Of a stretch of DNA of 64,000 bases, positions 1-9,182 are shown one piece after another. Within the stretch, counting starts at the first letter, position 1. Every line of letters begins with the position of its first letter. This stretch comes from Ureibacillus composti. Its GTDB lineage: Bacteria > Bacillota > Bacilli > Bacillales_A > Planococcaceae. The notes beneath the pieces are model-generated. The model did no database searches and had not been told where the DNA came from. It was given only the letters and a program-made list of their open reading frames with translations. Made by a program: the position numbers and the translations under genes. The stretch spans positions 1,009,001 through 1,073,000 of the forward strand of contig JAUCEP010000002.1 in assembly GCA_030348875.1 (NCBI GenBank). The letters are read 5' to 3'.

Positions 1-89
1 ATTATGTTTACTCCTTTAAGCGTTAACCAAATAAGTAAGAAAAGACCGCCAATCAAACCAATCATACTCATTACTACACTTAAATCCAT
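1..89 (-). CDS. GntP-type permease, N-terminal fragment
   Basis: Only the first 29 codons lie in the window; the gene continues past the left edge. The peptide (MDLSVVMSMIGLIGG, then a hydrophobic run ending LTLKGVNI) is a first membrane helix. It resembles the start of GntP-family (gluconate/organic acid:H+ symporter) permeases, which often carry a short helix ending in RG or KG followed by hydrophobic residues. The start is supported by an AAGGGGG ribosome binding site about nine bases upstream. It lies downstream of, and in the same direction as, the PAS/AAA+ regulator, which may control it. The family call rests on one helix and is tentative. Confidence 0.5.
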   Translation of the reverse strand, partial: MDLSVVMSMIGLIGGLFLLIWLTLKGVNI

Positions 90-164
90 TCTCGAACCCC
101 CTTTGGATTAATAGCACGCACTTTAAATGAAACATTACAATGTAAAATAAGTTCACTAACAATT

Positions 165-405
165 AATCAATTACGCCTCGGCGTAATTGCGTCGGGATTT
201 TGAATTGTGCGTGCACAATTAACTCCTCTCAAAATCCGTGACATCCGCCGGAGGCTTATCTTCATTCAGACAGGGTTTGGAATCCCACTGAATAAAAGAG
301 AAATTTGCACTTTTAAAATTCATCACACCTATAGATGAAGGAGTTTATTGTACCTGTAGCAAGCTTTCGGTACTTAAAAGATTTACTGAATGAAGATAAA
401 TAAGT
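165..405. repeat. Intergenic repeat, family A, copy 1
   Basis: This gene-free stretch holds an ordered set of palindromes. A perfect palindrome TTACGCC-TC-GGCGTAA sits at 171-186. It is followed by a block with the core ATCCGCCGGAGGC, and then by inverted arms CTTATCTTCATTCAG (255-269) and CTGAATGAAGATAA (386-399). The inner part (about 181-255) matches, in reverse orientation, the sequence at 12925-13040. Similar elements are, to my recollection, common between genes of Lysinibacillus and relatives. No ORF is present. Confidence 0.65.
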
Positions 406-568
406 TCAATCTCGTCTCGTAATTCTTATGCTGCCAATCATTATAATTTTGTCTATCTCCACCGCCTTTGTTCTTATATAGAAGAAGCCCTTCCATAAAT
501 AGTACAAACAATAATTGGAATTTATGAATCAACTGTGTCTAAATTGTGAAGTAGGAAATAGAGGTTAG

Positions 569-592
569 AATCCGAATTATCGGATTTTTTTA
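569..592 (+). terminator. Short rho-independent terminator-like hairpin
   Basis: AATCCGA, a four-base loop, TCGGATT and then a T-run. On this strand there is no gene upstream in the window, so it would end an unseen small transcript or be a relic. The stem is only seven pairs. Confidence 0.35.
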
Positions 593-625
593 AACGGGGG
601 AGTTAGATGCCTATATATAGATGAA

Positions 626-668
626 ATAAAAAAATCCAATACTTCGGAATAGTGTCCGAAATATTGGA
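626..668 (-). terminator. Terminator of the PAS/AAA+ regulator
   Basis: Thirteen-base arms around 635-668 (CCAATATTTCGGA pairing with one mismatch) are followed on the minus strand by a T-rich run, directly after the regulator's stop codon. Confidence 0.75.
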
Positions 669-674
669 ATTAGG

Positions 675-2018
675 TCATAAGTTGTGTTTTTTTATTTTTT
701 CATAGAGTGTTGAACGACTAATACCAAGTTTCTCTGCTACTTTTAATTTATTGCTTTCGCGATTTAGATGCTGCTGTATAATTTGGCCTTCAACTTCAAA
801 TAAGATTTCTTCTAATGTACCATTACCCAAAACAAAGTTAGGCTTCTGACGACGAATATATATTGGCAAAATCTCCTCGCTAATTTGCTCTCCATTTGTA
901 AGTTGTACCATCGCTTGTAAAACATTTTGAAGCTCTCGTACATTTCCGGGCCAATCATAAGTTTGAAGCAATCGCAATATTTTTCTGTCAATGCTAATAT
1001 GACGACGACCTGCTTCAGCACAAACTTTACCCATAAATGTTTCAACAAGCTCTGGAAGATCTTCAATTCTTTCACGAAGAGGGGGGATTTGTATGGTAAT
1101 TGCTTGGATTCGGTAAAATAGATCTTCACGAAATAACTTAGCTTTTACTTGGTCAATTAGTGCCATATTTGTACTTACAATAACCCGTAAATCAACTGGT
1201 ATTTCTTTATCAGTATCAACTGGTTGAACCTTCTCTTCTTGAATTACTTTTAATAGTTTCGCCTGTAATGGTAAAGGGAGCTCATTAATTTCTTCAATAA
1301 AAAGAGTTCCTCTATCTGCCAGTTGAATTCTTCCTTTTTTCCAACGATTTCGGTTTACATCCCATTTACCAAATAACTCTTCTTCTAATAATTCCTTTGG
1401 GATAGTAGCACAATTGATTTTCACAAAATGGTGATCTGAACGATCAGATAAACCGTGGATACTTTGGGCAATCATTTCCTTTCCTGTACCAATTTCTCCT
1501 TCAATTAGAACAGGCAGTTTAGTCGGTGCAATCATTGCAATTGTTTCTTTTATTTTCTTTATCGAATTAGAAGAACCTTTAATATCATATAAACTATAAA
1601 AGGATTCAGGAAAATGTCTTAAGGTGGCTTCGATTTGTTCAATCGTTATACGGACGTGAGAACTTAGTTTTTTCCAGTCAGACATATCTCGGAAAATGAC
1701 ACTCCCGAAAGCTCCTACTATTTGACCATCAACTACGAGTGGTACACGATTTGCAAGCATGTAAGTTCCTTTAATATATTGAGGAGCTGCAATATCAGTT
1801 CTTCCAGATTCCAATATTTCATGCATTTCTGTGTTTTCGATTACCTCCGTTACATGCTTTCCTATAGCATCTTCACGTTTCACCTCAAGGAATTGACAAT
1901 ATTCATTATTGATATAAATAATTTTGGCATCTTCATCTACGACAACAAACCATTGAAAGGCAGTCTCTAATATTTGGGCAATGACAGAAGCAGATAAATT
2001 GTTAATCAAATCTTGCAT
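675..2018 (-). CDS. PAS-AAA+-Fis enhancer-binding-type regulator lacking the GAFTGA loop
   Basis: Transcription regulator of 447 residues with three parts. Residues ~15-115 form a PAS domain. Residues ~145-385 form an AAA+ module of the sigma-54 activator type. The C-terminus is a Fis-type helix-turn-helix (LGISRSTLYEKIKKHNL). Walker A is GEIGTGKE at 174-181 and Walker B GTLFIEEI at 237-244; the REDLFYRI arginine-finger region is present. Between ELFG (214-217) and GRIQLA, where activators carry GAFTGA, the sequence is KWDVNRNRWKK, so the sigma-54 contact loop is missing. ATP binding looks intact. It may therefore act like TyrR on sigma-A promoters, as a repressor or activator, rather than as a classical sigma-54 activator. 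The likely target is the permease at the left edge. I found no convincing -24/-12 promoter between them. Confidence 0.85.
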   Translation of the reverse strand: MQDLINNLSASVIAQILETAFQWFVVVDEDAKIIYINNEYCQFLEVKREDAIGKHVTEVIENTEMHEILESGRTDIAAPQYIKGTYMLANRVPLVVDGQIVGAFGSVIFRDMSDWKKLSSHVRITIEQIEATLRHFPESFYSLYDIKGSSNSIKKIKETIAMIAPTKLPVLIEGEIGTGKEMIAQSIHGLSDRSDHHFVKINCATIPKELLEEELFGKWDVNRNRWKKGRIQLADRGTLFIEEINELPLPLQAKLLKVIQEEKVQPVDTDKEIPVDLRVIVSTNMALIDQVKAKLFREDLFYRIQAITIQIPPLRERIEDLPELVETFMGKVCAEAGRRHISIDRKILRLLQTYDWPGNVRELQNVLQAMVQLTNGEQISEEILPIYIRRQKPNFVLGNGTLEEILFEVEGQIIQQHLNRESNKLKVAEKLGISRSTLYEKIKKHNL

Positions 2019-2157
2019 AATCTCACCTCTTAACTTACAAATTCGTGAATACTAGTTTCACTCTATGTTTCGTAAGAGGATAAAAGTAGAACGAACAATT
2101 AAAAAGTTTGTGTAATTTTCAAATCGGTAATGAACAACAGTAGTCGTAGTCGTGGAA

Positions 2158-2194
2158 ATAAAAAAACTGAACCACAGTAACAACTTTGGTTCAG
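2158..2194 (-). terminator. Terminator of the MFS gene
   Basis: CTGAACCA at 2167-2174 pairs with TGGTTCAG at 2187-2194; a run of seven A on the plus strand gives the T-tract on the minus strand. It lies just past the MFS stop codon. Confidence 0.75.
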
Positions 2195-2278
2195 TCCTAA
2201 TAATTCTTTCATTTCAATGCACTTTATAACAATGTCTGAGTTTGATGTCTTAGACAAGGTACAATTCAAAAGATATGA

Positions 2279-3490
2279 TTAATGTGATGTTTGTTCGGCA
2301 TGCATTAAATTAGGGGCTTTCCTTTTTGTCCATCCATAGGATAAAGCATAACAGGCTAGAAGAATAATGCATCCTAAAATAAATGGGGCGCGCATATTCC
2401 ATTCAAGTAATACACCTGCAAGAGCGGGACCAATCATATTCCCTAAACTCATGTATGCATTATTCATACCGGCAGCAAATCCTTGGTCTTTACCGGCAAA
2501 CTTAGAAATTAACGTGTTAGCGGCTGGTCGAATAAATACCGTTGCAATTTGGAATAGTGTTGTGACGGCTAATATGACGAAGAATCCTCTAATATAAATC
2601 ATTAACACCATAGTAATTGCTGCAACTACTAGGTTTATTAAAATAACCTTCATCTCACCATAACGTTTAAATAATCTATCAATAATAAACATTTGAAGAA
2701 TTACACCAACAAATCCACCTAGGGTAATAACGATTGCAATATCAGTTGGTGTGTAATCAAATTTCAGTGTTAAATACATCGATAATGTCGATTGGAAATT
2801 TGCAATCCCAAAACTAAAAGTAAATACAACAATTAGTAATATAAAGTATGGCGTCTTAACAGAACGAACTAGCTGTTTAATAAGGTTCTCTCGAGGTTGT
2901 TTTACACCTTTGTTTGATTCTTTTATTTCTGGTTTAATGTTCGGTAAAATGAAGAAAGATAGAAGAGCTGCGGCGAATGCTACACAACCTGATAGGAAGA
3001 ATGGAAAATGCAAATTGACATTTGCTAGGAAACCTCCTAATCCTGGTCCAATCATGAATCCTAAAGAAATCGCAGCACCAATCATCCCCATACCTTTTCC
3101 GCGTTCTTCAACAGTCGTGATGTCAGCGACATATGCCATAATTGGGGGCATAATGAAAGCTGCTCCGACTCCAGTTAAAAAACGTGAGATAAATAGAATC
3201 CATACTTCTGTTGCTAATCCGAACAAAACTTGTGATAAACCGTAAATGATTAATCCACCGATAATAAATATTTTGCGTCCATATCGGTCCGATAAGTCAC
3301 CTGCTACGGGGGATAATAAAAATTGGGCTAAGGCAAATGCGGCAATTAAGAAGCCTAAAACTTGACCACCTACTCCAAAAAGCTCTAAATAAGCAGGTAA
3401 GACGGGGATAATAATTCCGATTCCACCCATTGTTATAAACATGTTTAACATTAAAATCCATAAGACAATTTTTTTCTGTTTTTGAGACAT
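2279..3490 (-). CDS. MFS drug:H+ antiporter, NorA/Bmr/TetA-like (DHA1)
   Basis: A 403-residue membrane protein with about twelve hydrophobic segments. It has motif A between helices 2 and 3 (GDLSDRYGRK) and a motif-C-like helix 5 (GFMIGPGLGG), the mark of DHA1 drug antiporters. Length and N-terminus (two helices flanking a GIGIIIPVLP loop) fit Bmr/NorA/TetA-type efflux pumps of Bacillales, exporting cationic or amphipathic drugs in exchange for protons. The substrate cannot be read from sequence. It is monocistronic, with its own terminator, and no local MerR- or MarR-type regulator is adjacent. Start ATG follows a good AAGGTGG site. Confidence 0.85.
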   Translation of the reverse strand: MSQKQKKIVLWILMLNMFITMGGIGIIIPVLPAYLELFGVGGQVLGFLIAAFALAQFLLSPVAGDLSDRYGRKIFIIGGLIIYGLSQVLFGLATEVWILFISRFLTGVGAAFIMPPIMAYVADITTVEERGKGMGMIGAAISLGFMIGPGLGGFLANVNLHFPFFLSGCVAFAAALLSFFILPNIKPEIKESNKGVKQPRENLIKQLVRSVKTPYFILLIVVFTFSFGIANFQSTLSMYLTLKFDYTPTDIAIVITLGGFVGVILQMFIIDRLFKRYGEMKVILINLVVAAITMVLMIYIRGFFVILAVTTLFQIATVFIRPAANTLISKFAGKDQGFAAGMNNAYMSLGNMIGPALAGVLLEWNMRAPFILGCIILLACYALSYGWTKRKAPNLMHAEQTSH

Positions 3491-3608
3491 TGCTGTCCAC
3501 CTTTCTTAACTCTAGCAACCGTAACAAAATGTTCATAAATCATAGCTTATCACAATATATCTGATTAAACTAGAAAAATGCAGTATTTCCCAAGGGTAAT
3601 CCAATAAC

Positions 3609-3646
3609 AAAAAGTCGACAAAATTTGCATTCAATTTGTCGACTTT
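3609..3646. terminator. Bidirectional terminator between MFS and pot operon
   Basis: AAAAAGTCGACAAA and TTTGTCGACTTT form a 12-bp stem with T-runs on both sides. It probably ends the leftward pot operon, after the repeat that follows potD. Confidence 0.65.
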
Positions 3647-3696
3647 CCCTTAAAGATTCAGTATAAATTTTCGGAAAATATGAAAAATACCCAGCT

Positions 3697-3974
3697 GCGC
3701 TGCTATAACATCGAGGTAGCAGTCTGTTCTTCCTACGTAGGCAAAAGCGCCTTTTTCTCGGAGTCTCCGAAGTACAAGGCTGTACGAGTGCCGACAATGC
3801 TCGCGGCGTGTGGTGTTATTGTCGGGTGTATACGAGCCGCCTCCGCTTTTCTTATTGTCTAGCTCCGGCGGCTAGGCTCTCGCGTCGCTTCAACTTCCTC
3901 CTACGCATGCAAGCATGCTTCTCGGAAGTCTCCAGCGCGTGTCGAGCCTGAACGAGCGGCCTCCGCATTTCTTA
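3697..3974. repeat. Intergenic repeat, family B, two tandem related units
   Basis: Gene-free GC-richer stretch with two related units. Their right ends are alike: CGCCTCCGCTTTTCTTATT near 3838-3857 and GGCCTCCGCATTTCTTATT near 3957-3975. Internal signatures are TGTCTAGCTCCGGCG and TACGCATGCAAGCATGCTTCT. The segment around 3888-3934 recurs inverted at about 36155-36200 with only a couple of differences. The element begins directly after the potD stop codon. Similar repeats are typical of Bacillaceae intergenic regions. Confidence 0.7.
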
Positions 3975-5051
3975 TTATCTTATTGACATTTTGAATTCTA
4001 GGAAGTACTCGTTGTATTTCCCAAGCCATTCAAGGCCAAGGTTTTCATATACTTCTAATTTATTTTTTAATTCTTCATTAGGGTAAAAACGTTCATCCGC
4101 AACAACTTCAGGATCCATTAATTCCATGGCAGAAGCATTTGGTGTTGCGTAGCCTACATAATCGGCATTCTGAGCTGCCACTTCTGCATCTAACATAAAA
4201 TTAATAAATGCATGAGCGCCATCAACATTTGCTGCTGTCTTCGGAATAACGAGATTATCAAACCATAAGTTTGAACCTTCTTTTGGAATGGCATAGTCTA
4301 GTTCTTCATTTTCCCACATCATATCTGCAGCTTGACCGGACCAAGTTAATGCAACACTAGCTTCGTTATTAATCATCAACGGTGTAATCTCATCACCGAT
4401 AATTGCCTTAATGTTAGGAGATAAGTGGATAAGCTTATCTGTAGCTTTGCGTAATAATGCGTCGTCTTTAGAATTTAATGATTCACCAAGTGAATTTAAC
4501 CCCATTCCCATGACTTCTCGTGAACCATCCACTAAAAATACTTTTCCTGAAAGTGCCGGGTCCCACAGGTCATCCCATGAATCAAAGGTTAAATGATCAT
4601 CAATTAAATTCGGATTAAAAACAACACCAACAGTACCCCAAAAGTAGGGAACAGTATATTTATTGGAAGGATCAAATGGTAAATCTAAATAATACGGGTC
4701 GATGTTTTGTAAATTTGGAAGCTTTGAATGATCTAATGGAATGAGTAAATCTTTCTCTTTCATCATTTCCACCATGTATTCTGATGGGACTGCAATATCA
4801 TATGCAGAGCCACCTTGTTGGATTTTCGTCATCATCGCTTCGTTCGAGTCAAATGTTTCATAGACTACTTTAATTCCTGTTTCTTCAGTAAACTGTTTTA
4901 TAAGATCCGGATCGATATATTCTCCCCAATTATAAACAGTAATCGTATCAGTATTTCCTTTACTTCCAGCTGACTCTAATCGGTCAACAGTGAAGAATAG
5001 GAGGCCACATATAACTAGAATAGCGATGGTTGCTTGAATTAATGGTTTCAT
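3975..5051 (-). CDS. potD: Spermidine/putrescine ABC transporter substrate-binding protein PotD
   Basis: Extracytoplasmic polyamine-binding subunit of 358 residues, type 2 periplasmic-binding fold. The mature region opens with the family hallmark ITVYNWGEYIDPDLI; acidic and aromatic pocket residues typical of PotD/PotF occur through the middle, and it ends FLEFKMSIR. The N-terminal hydrophobic segment has no proper lipobox: the only Cys is preceded by LVI and followed by GLLFF, so it is probably held by an uncleaved signal anchor rather than by lipid. It is last in potRABCD and overlaps potC by four bases (ATGA). A family B repeat starts immediately after its stop. Confidence 0.93.
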   Translation of the reverse strand: MKPLIQATIAILVICGLLFFTVDRLESAGSKGNTDTITVYNWGEYIDPDLIKQFTEETGIKVVYETFDSNEAMMTKIQQGGSAYDIAVPSEYMVEMMKEKDLLIPLDHSKLPNLQNIDPYYLDLPFDPSNKYTVPYFWGTVGVVFNPNLIDDHLTFDSWDDLWDPALSGKVFLVDGSREVMGMGLNSLGESLNSKDDALLRKATDKLIHLSPNIKAIIGDEITPLMINNEASVALTWSGQAADMMWENEELDYAIPKEGSNLWFDNLVIPKTAANVDGAHAFINFMLDAEVAAQNADYVGYATPNASAMELMDPEVVADERFYPNEELKNKLEVYENLGLEWLGKYNEYFLEFKMSIR

Positions 5052-5851
5052 TCATGTGCCCCCGTTTCATGCGCATGTTTTGTACGGTTCGTTACAAAAT
5101 AGTATCCAATGACGATTAGTACTGTCACAACAAAAATAATCCCTGAAATGGCGTTTACAGTTAGTGATATCCCAGCACGAGCCATTGAATAGATTTCTAC
5201 TGAAAGAGTAGAGAAACCGTTTCCTGTTACGAAAAACGTGACAGCAAAATCATCTAAAGAATAGGTAAGGGCTAGGAAGAATCCTGCAAAAATTCCCGGT
5301 TGTATATATGGGAGAATAACGCGAGTTAACACATCACATCTTGTAGCACCTAAGTCATGTGCAGCATCGATCAATGAAGTATTCATCTCCAAAAGTTTAG
5401 GTAAAACCATTAACACAACAATTGGGACACTAAAAGCAATATGGGAAAGTAAAACAGATGCAAACCCAAGTTTTACCCCAATCATTGTAAATAAGATTAA
5501 GAAACTCGCCCCAATGACGACATCAGGACTTACAATCAGGATATTATTTAATGAGAGTAGCGTATTTCGCATTTTGCTATCTTTTATCGAAACAATTCCA
5601 ATGGCTCCTAAAGTTCCAAGAATTGTGGCAATTAAACCTGACAGTAATGCCACGATGACCGTATTAATTAAAATAATAATGAGTCTAGTATCTTCAAAGA
5701 CTGCACGGTAATGTTCCAGTGTAAACGATTCAAAGTTATGCATTGTTCCGCCACTATTGAACGAATAAAAAATTAGATAGAAGATTGGCGCGTATAATAT
5801 GACGAACACAATTGTAAGGTAGAGCTTCGATGTATTAGTTAGTTTCCTCAT
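5048..5851 (-). CDS. potC: Spermidine/putrescine ABC transporter permease PotC
   Basis: Inner-membrane permease of 267 residues with six predicted helices. It has the EAA loop typical of binding-protein-dependent permeases (DAAHDLGATRCDVLTRVILPYIQPGI, around residues 160-190) that contacts the ATPase PotA. It pairs with PotB to form the polyamine channel. Coupled translation is likely: it overlaps potD by four bases and potB by one base. Confidence 0.93.
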   Translation of the reverse strand: MRKLTNTSKLYLTIVFVILYAPIFYLIFYSFNSGGTMHNFESFTLEHYRAVFEDTRLIIILINTVIVALLSGLIATILGTLGAIGIVSIKDSKMRNTLLSLNNILIVSPDVVIGASFLILFTMIGVKLGFASVLLSHIAFSVPIVVLMVLPKLLEMNTSLIDAAHDLGATRCDVLTRVILPYIQPGIFAGFFLALTYSLDDFAVTFFVTGNGFSTLSVEIYSMARAGISLTVNAISGIIFVVTVLIVIGYYFVTNRTKHAHETGAHE

Positions 5852-6657
5852 TATACGCGGCCTCCTTTCGATTTCTGGCTAGTGAGTAGCATACTAATAA
5901 ACATAATAATAATTAAGAAAACTGCAATGGTTGACCCCATACCCCAGTTTTGAGATACAAGGAACTGTTGCTCAATCGCAGTACCAAGAGTAATTACTTG
6001 GTTACCTGCAATTAAACGAGTAATCATAAATAACGATAGTGCAGGAATAAATGTTGTTTGAATACCAGACTTAACACCTGCAATAGTTAATGGAAAAACA
6101 ACTCTTCGGAATGTTGTAAAACTAGAAGCCCCTAAGTCACGAGCTGCATAGATCAGCGTTGGATTTAATTTATCTAACGCATTAAAAATAGGAATAATCA
6201 TAAATGGAATAAAAATATATACAGAAACAAAGATAAAACTAAAATCAGTAAATAATATTTGTTGTGGTTCCAATCCAAGAACTTTAACTACAGCATTAAG
6301 TGGGCCATATAAGCCGAAAATACCGATAAATGCATAAGTTTTTAATAAAAGATTAATCCAAGATGGAATGATAATAAGCATTAACCATAGATGCTTATGT
6401 TTTGTTTTTGTTAAGAAAAAAGCAGTAGGATATGAAATTAATAATGTGAAAAATGTAATTAAAAAAGCATACCAAAAACTTGTTAACGTCATTTTTAAAT
6501 AGACTGGTGTGAAAAATGCTTTGTAATTATCGAGTGTAAAATTTCCGTCTAAGTCTAACATTGAATAGTAGACAATCAAGGCAATTGGTGCGATTACGAA
6601 TAGAACAATCCAAAAAAAATAAGGAAAAAGGGAGCCTGTTGAAACTTTATTTCTCAT
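5851..6657 (-). CDS. potB: Spermidine/putrescine ABC transporter permease PotB
   Basis: Second membrane subunit of the polyamine importer, about 268 residues with six helices. Its EAA motif lies around [25 protein letters not shown]. Three ATG codons lie close together (6672, 6663, 6657). The GGAG ribosome site overlaps the first two, and only the ATG at 6657 has normal spacing (nine bases), so that start is preferred, giving MRNKVSTGS. The gene overlaps the end of potA, as expected for a tightly coupled operon. Confidence 0.9.
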   Translation of the reverse strand: MRNKVSTGSLFPYFFWIVLFVIAPIALIVYYSMLDLDGNFTLDNYKAFFTPVYLKMTLTSFWYAFLITFFTLLISYPTAFFLTKTKHKHLWLMLIIIPSWINLLLKTYAFIGIFGLYGPLNAVVKVLGLEPQQILFTDFSFIFVSVYIFIPFMIIPIFNALDKLNPTLIYAARDLGASSFTTFRRVVFPLTIAGVKSGIQTTFIPALSLFMITRLIAGNQVITLGTAIEQQFLVSQNWGMGSTIAVFLIIIMFISMLLTSQKSKGGRV

Positions 6658-7750
6658 TTTCATTGTCTCCATATGATTCTAATCGTTTGTCAAAGTCCTC
6701 TTCTGATTCATTTAATCGCATAACATGAATCGCTTCTGGGTCAAAATCTAATCCGATTTTTTCACCAACATTTGCCTTTTTAAGAGAATGAACTAGCCAT
6801 TCATTACCGTCTTGATCATAAGTGGAAAGTTCGTAATGAACACCTCGGAATAATTGAGTGCCCACTTTCACGACTAATTTGCCTTTTTCAACACTAGTTA
6901 CCTCTAAATCTTCAGGACGAATGACGATATCAATTTTTTCACCTGGTTTCATCCCCTGGTCAACACACTCAAATGTTTTGCCAGCAAATTGTACTTTAAA
7001 ATCCTCCACCATGACACCATCTACAATATTTGATTCACCGATAAAGTCAGCAACAAAACGGTTGATTGGTTCATCATAAATATCAACTGGAGTTCCAGAT
7101 TGTTGAATTTCACCATCGTTTAAGACGAAAATTTCATCTGACATCGCTAATGCTTCTTCTTGGTCATGTGTTACAAAAACAAAAGTTTTGCCTAAGCGTT
7201 GTTGTAATTCTCGTAGCTCATATTGCATTTCTGAACGTAATTTTAAATCAAGAGCAGAAAGAGGTTCATCGAGTAAAATAACTTCAGGATCATTGACAAT
7301 TGCTCTAGCAATGGCCACACGTTGACGTTGACCACCAGACATTTCAGAAATTTCTCTAGTTTCGTAATCCACTAAGTTAACAAATTTTAATGCTTCTTTC
7401 ACACGTTGCTGAACTTCTTTTTCTTTTACTTTTTTAACACGTAATCCGAACGCAACGTTTTCAAATACATTTAGGTGAGGGAAGAGCGCGTAATCTTGGA
7501 AAACTGTGTTGACATGACGTTCATTGGCCGGAACATTATTCATTTTTTTATCATAGAAATAAATATCACCGTTTGAAGGCTCTGTAAATCCCGCTATGAT
7601 TCTCAAAATGGTTGTTTTCCCACAACCAGACGGACCAAGTAATGTATAAAATTTACCTTTCTCAAGTTCAAGGTTAATGTTTTTCAATACTACTGACCCA
7701 TCATCATATGATTTTGAAACATTTTCGAATCGAATAATTGTATTGTTCAT
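6647..7750 (-). CDS. potA: Spermidine/putrescine ABC transporter ATPase PotA
   Basis: Cytoplasmic ATPase of 367 residues. The nucleotide-binding domain has Walker [10 protein letters not shown] (~39-47), Q-loop [12 protein letters not shown], signature [13 protein letters not shown], Walker [13 protein letters not shown] and H-loop [13 protein letters not shown]-type regulatory domain follows from ~residue 240 ([17 protein letters not shown]). First structural gene after the potR regulator, thirteen bases away, so one transcription unit potRABCD is likely. It couples ATP hydrolysis to polyamine import. Confidence 0.95.
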   Translation of the reverse strand: MNNTIIRFENVSKSYDDGSVVLKNINLELEKGKFYTLLGPSGCGKTTILRIIAGFTEPSNGDIYFYDKKMNNVPANERHVNTVFQDYALFPHLNVFENVAFGLRVKKVKEKEVQQRVKEALKFVNLVDYETREISEMSGGQRQRVAIARAIVNDPEVILLDEPLSALDLKLRSEMQYELRELQQRLGKTFVFVTHDQEEALAMSDEIFVLNDGEIQQSGTPVDIYDEPINRFVADFIGESNIVDGVMVEDFKVQFAGKTFECVDQGMKPGEKIDIVIRPEDLEVTSVEKGKLVVKVGTQLFRGVHYELSTYDQDGNEWLVHSLKKANVGEKIGLDFDPEAIHVMRLNESEEDFDKRLESYGDNENEK

Positions 7751-7762
7751 AATCTTAGCCTC

Positions 7763-8305
7763 CTATAAATACGATTCAGTTGCCACTAATAAAACATTCG
7801 TTATTCCATTATGGGCATTAAAGATTTGATGATTTTTCGACGCTTCAAAGTAAACTGCATTTCCTTCACTCGCAAAAAATGATTCTTCACCGATGATAAT
7901 TCGGATGCGACCCTTTAATACGTAAATAAAAGTCTCTGCCAAGGAAGGTTCAAATTTTTTAAACTCACCATATTCTTCTAGTGTTAAAAGCACGGGTTCC
8001 ATTTCTTTTTCGTTCGAAGTAGGGATGAGCCATTTGATTTCATATTTTTTTTCTTCATCGTAGTAAGAGGTTTGATCTGCTTCGGTATATACAACTTGCT
8101 GGTCCTCAAATGTGTCATCAAAAAAATCTTTTGGTTTAGTACCAAGAACTTCTAGAATTGAAAATAATGTTTCGATGGAAGGTGAATTTAAATCTCTTTC
8201 AAGTTGAGAAATAAAACCTTTTGTTAAATCAGTTCTTTCACCTAGTTCTTCCTGTGTAAGTCCTTTTTTTATTCTAAGTGCTTTTATTTTGGTACCAATT
8301 TGCAA
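7763..8305 (-). CDS. potR: XRE-cupin regulator of the pot operon (PotR-like)
   Basis: 180-residue regulator: N-terminal XRE helix-turn-helix (IKALRIKKGLTQEELGERTDLTKGFISQLERD) and C-terminal cupin barrel (~115-175) that would bind a small ligand, probably a polyamine given the neighbours. The start is taken as the TTG at 8305, giving MQIGTKIKALR. An in-frame ATG five codons upstream actually forms part of the GGAGGT ribosome site, seven bases before the TTG. Close homologues begin at this point. It heads the potRABCD operon, so autoregulation is likely. The symbol follows the B. subtilis arrangement. Confidence 0.88.
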   Translation of the reverse strand: MQIGTKIKALRIKKGLTQEELGERTDLTKGFISQLERDLNSPSIETLFSILEVLGTKPKDFFDDTFEDQQVVYTEADQTSYYDEEKKYEIKWLIPTSNEKEMEPVLLTLEEYGEFKKFEPSLAETFIYVLKGRIRIIIGEESFFASEGNAVYFEASKNHQIFNAHNGITNVLLVATESYL

Positions 8306-8463
8306 TGATATGACCTCCATTATTGTTTAGTATTAATAAACTCCGAATCAATAATGTTTACTTTAACAAAACTTTAAGTTTACAATGACGATACTATTAT
8401 ACAGAAACTGTGGTAAAGTGCAATGATTTTGCGAATATCTCTTTTATTAGGGAGGAGCATAAC

Positions 8464-8910
8464 ATGAAACTACGTACACCAATGCCTGAATTAGAGGGCG
8501 CAACTACATGGTTAAATGGTCAAGTAAATCGAGGTGAATTAGTGGGAGATAAGCCAACATTGATTCATTTCTGGTCTGTAAGTTGTTATTTATGTAAAGA
8601 AGTAATGCCTGAAATAAATCGATTCCGTGATCAATATAAAGGCGAATTGAATGTGATTTCAGTGCATATGCCTCGTTCAAAGGAAGATACCGATATTAAA
8701 GAAATTGAAAAGATAGCAGCTCGCTTTAAGATTAATCAACCGATTTTTGTAGATAACGAATTGATTTTATCAGATGCTTTCGATATACAATATGTACCAG
8801 CATATTATGTTTTCGATCGTTCAGGTCTGTTGCGTCACTACCAATCTGGTGAGATTGGAATGAATATGTTAGCAAAACGAGTAAATCGATTAATAGACGA
8901 GGTTAAATAA
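8464..8910 (+). CDS. ykuV: Thiol-disulfide oxidoreductase YkuV (TlpA-like)
   Basis: Thioredoxin-fold protein of 148 residues, the same length as B. subtilis YkuV, and very similar in sequence (MKLRTPMPELEGATTWLNG; HFWSVSCYLCKEVMP; VPAYYVFDRSG). The active site is CYLC around residues 42-45, and the cis-proline lies in VPAYY. There is no signal peptide, so it is cytoplasmic. The ATG at 8464 is chosen over an upstream ATG because of the GGGAGGAG site ten bases before it. It is monocistronic, divergent from potR, and followed by a double hairpin terminator. Confidence 0.92.
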   Translation: MKLRTPMPELEGATTWLNGQVNRGELVGDKPTLIHFWSVSCYLCKEVMPEINRFRDQYKGELNVISVHMPRSKEDTDIKEIEKIAARFKINQPIFVDNELILSDAFDIQYVPAYYVFDRSGLLRHYQSGEIGMNMLAKRVNRLIDEVK

Positions 8911-8919
8911 AATAAAAAA

Positions 8920-8987
8920 ACGTAAAGGACATCATTCAACCTTTACGTTAAGAAGTGTAGACAAGTAGATGGGTCTACACTTTTTTA
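8920..8987 (+). terminator. Tandem terminator hairpins after ykuV
   Basis: Hairpin 1: ACGTAAAGG/CCTTTACGT (8920-8948), with an A-run to its left, so it could work leftwards. Hairpin 2: GTGTAGAC/GTCTACAC (8955-8980) followed by TTTTTTATTTT, a good rightward terminator. Confidence 0.8.
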
Positions 8988-9182
8988 TTTTCCTATTAAA
9001 ACAGTATGGGGGAATGAAACAACCATAGAATTTTACATTTTCCCGATTTTTTCGGATTCCGCTCAAGGACAGAGTTGGAATATATTTATAAATAAAAGTT
9101 ATAAGCATGATGATTTTTAGGAAATATACATGTTTTGGTATTTCCATTATAATACACTTATTACATTGGGAGGAGAATTGCC

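Noticed and set aside
90-674. Sigma-54 (-24/-12) promoter for the left-edge permease
   Set aside because: I looked for TGGCAC-N5-TTGC on the minus strand. The best candidate (around 369-386) lacks the GG of the -24 element.
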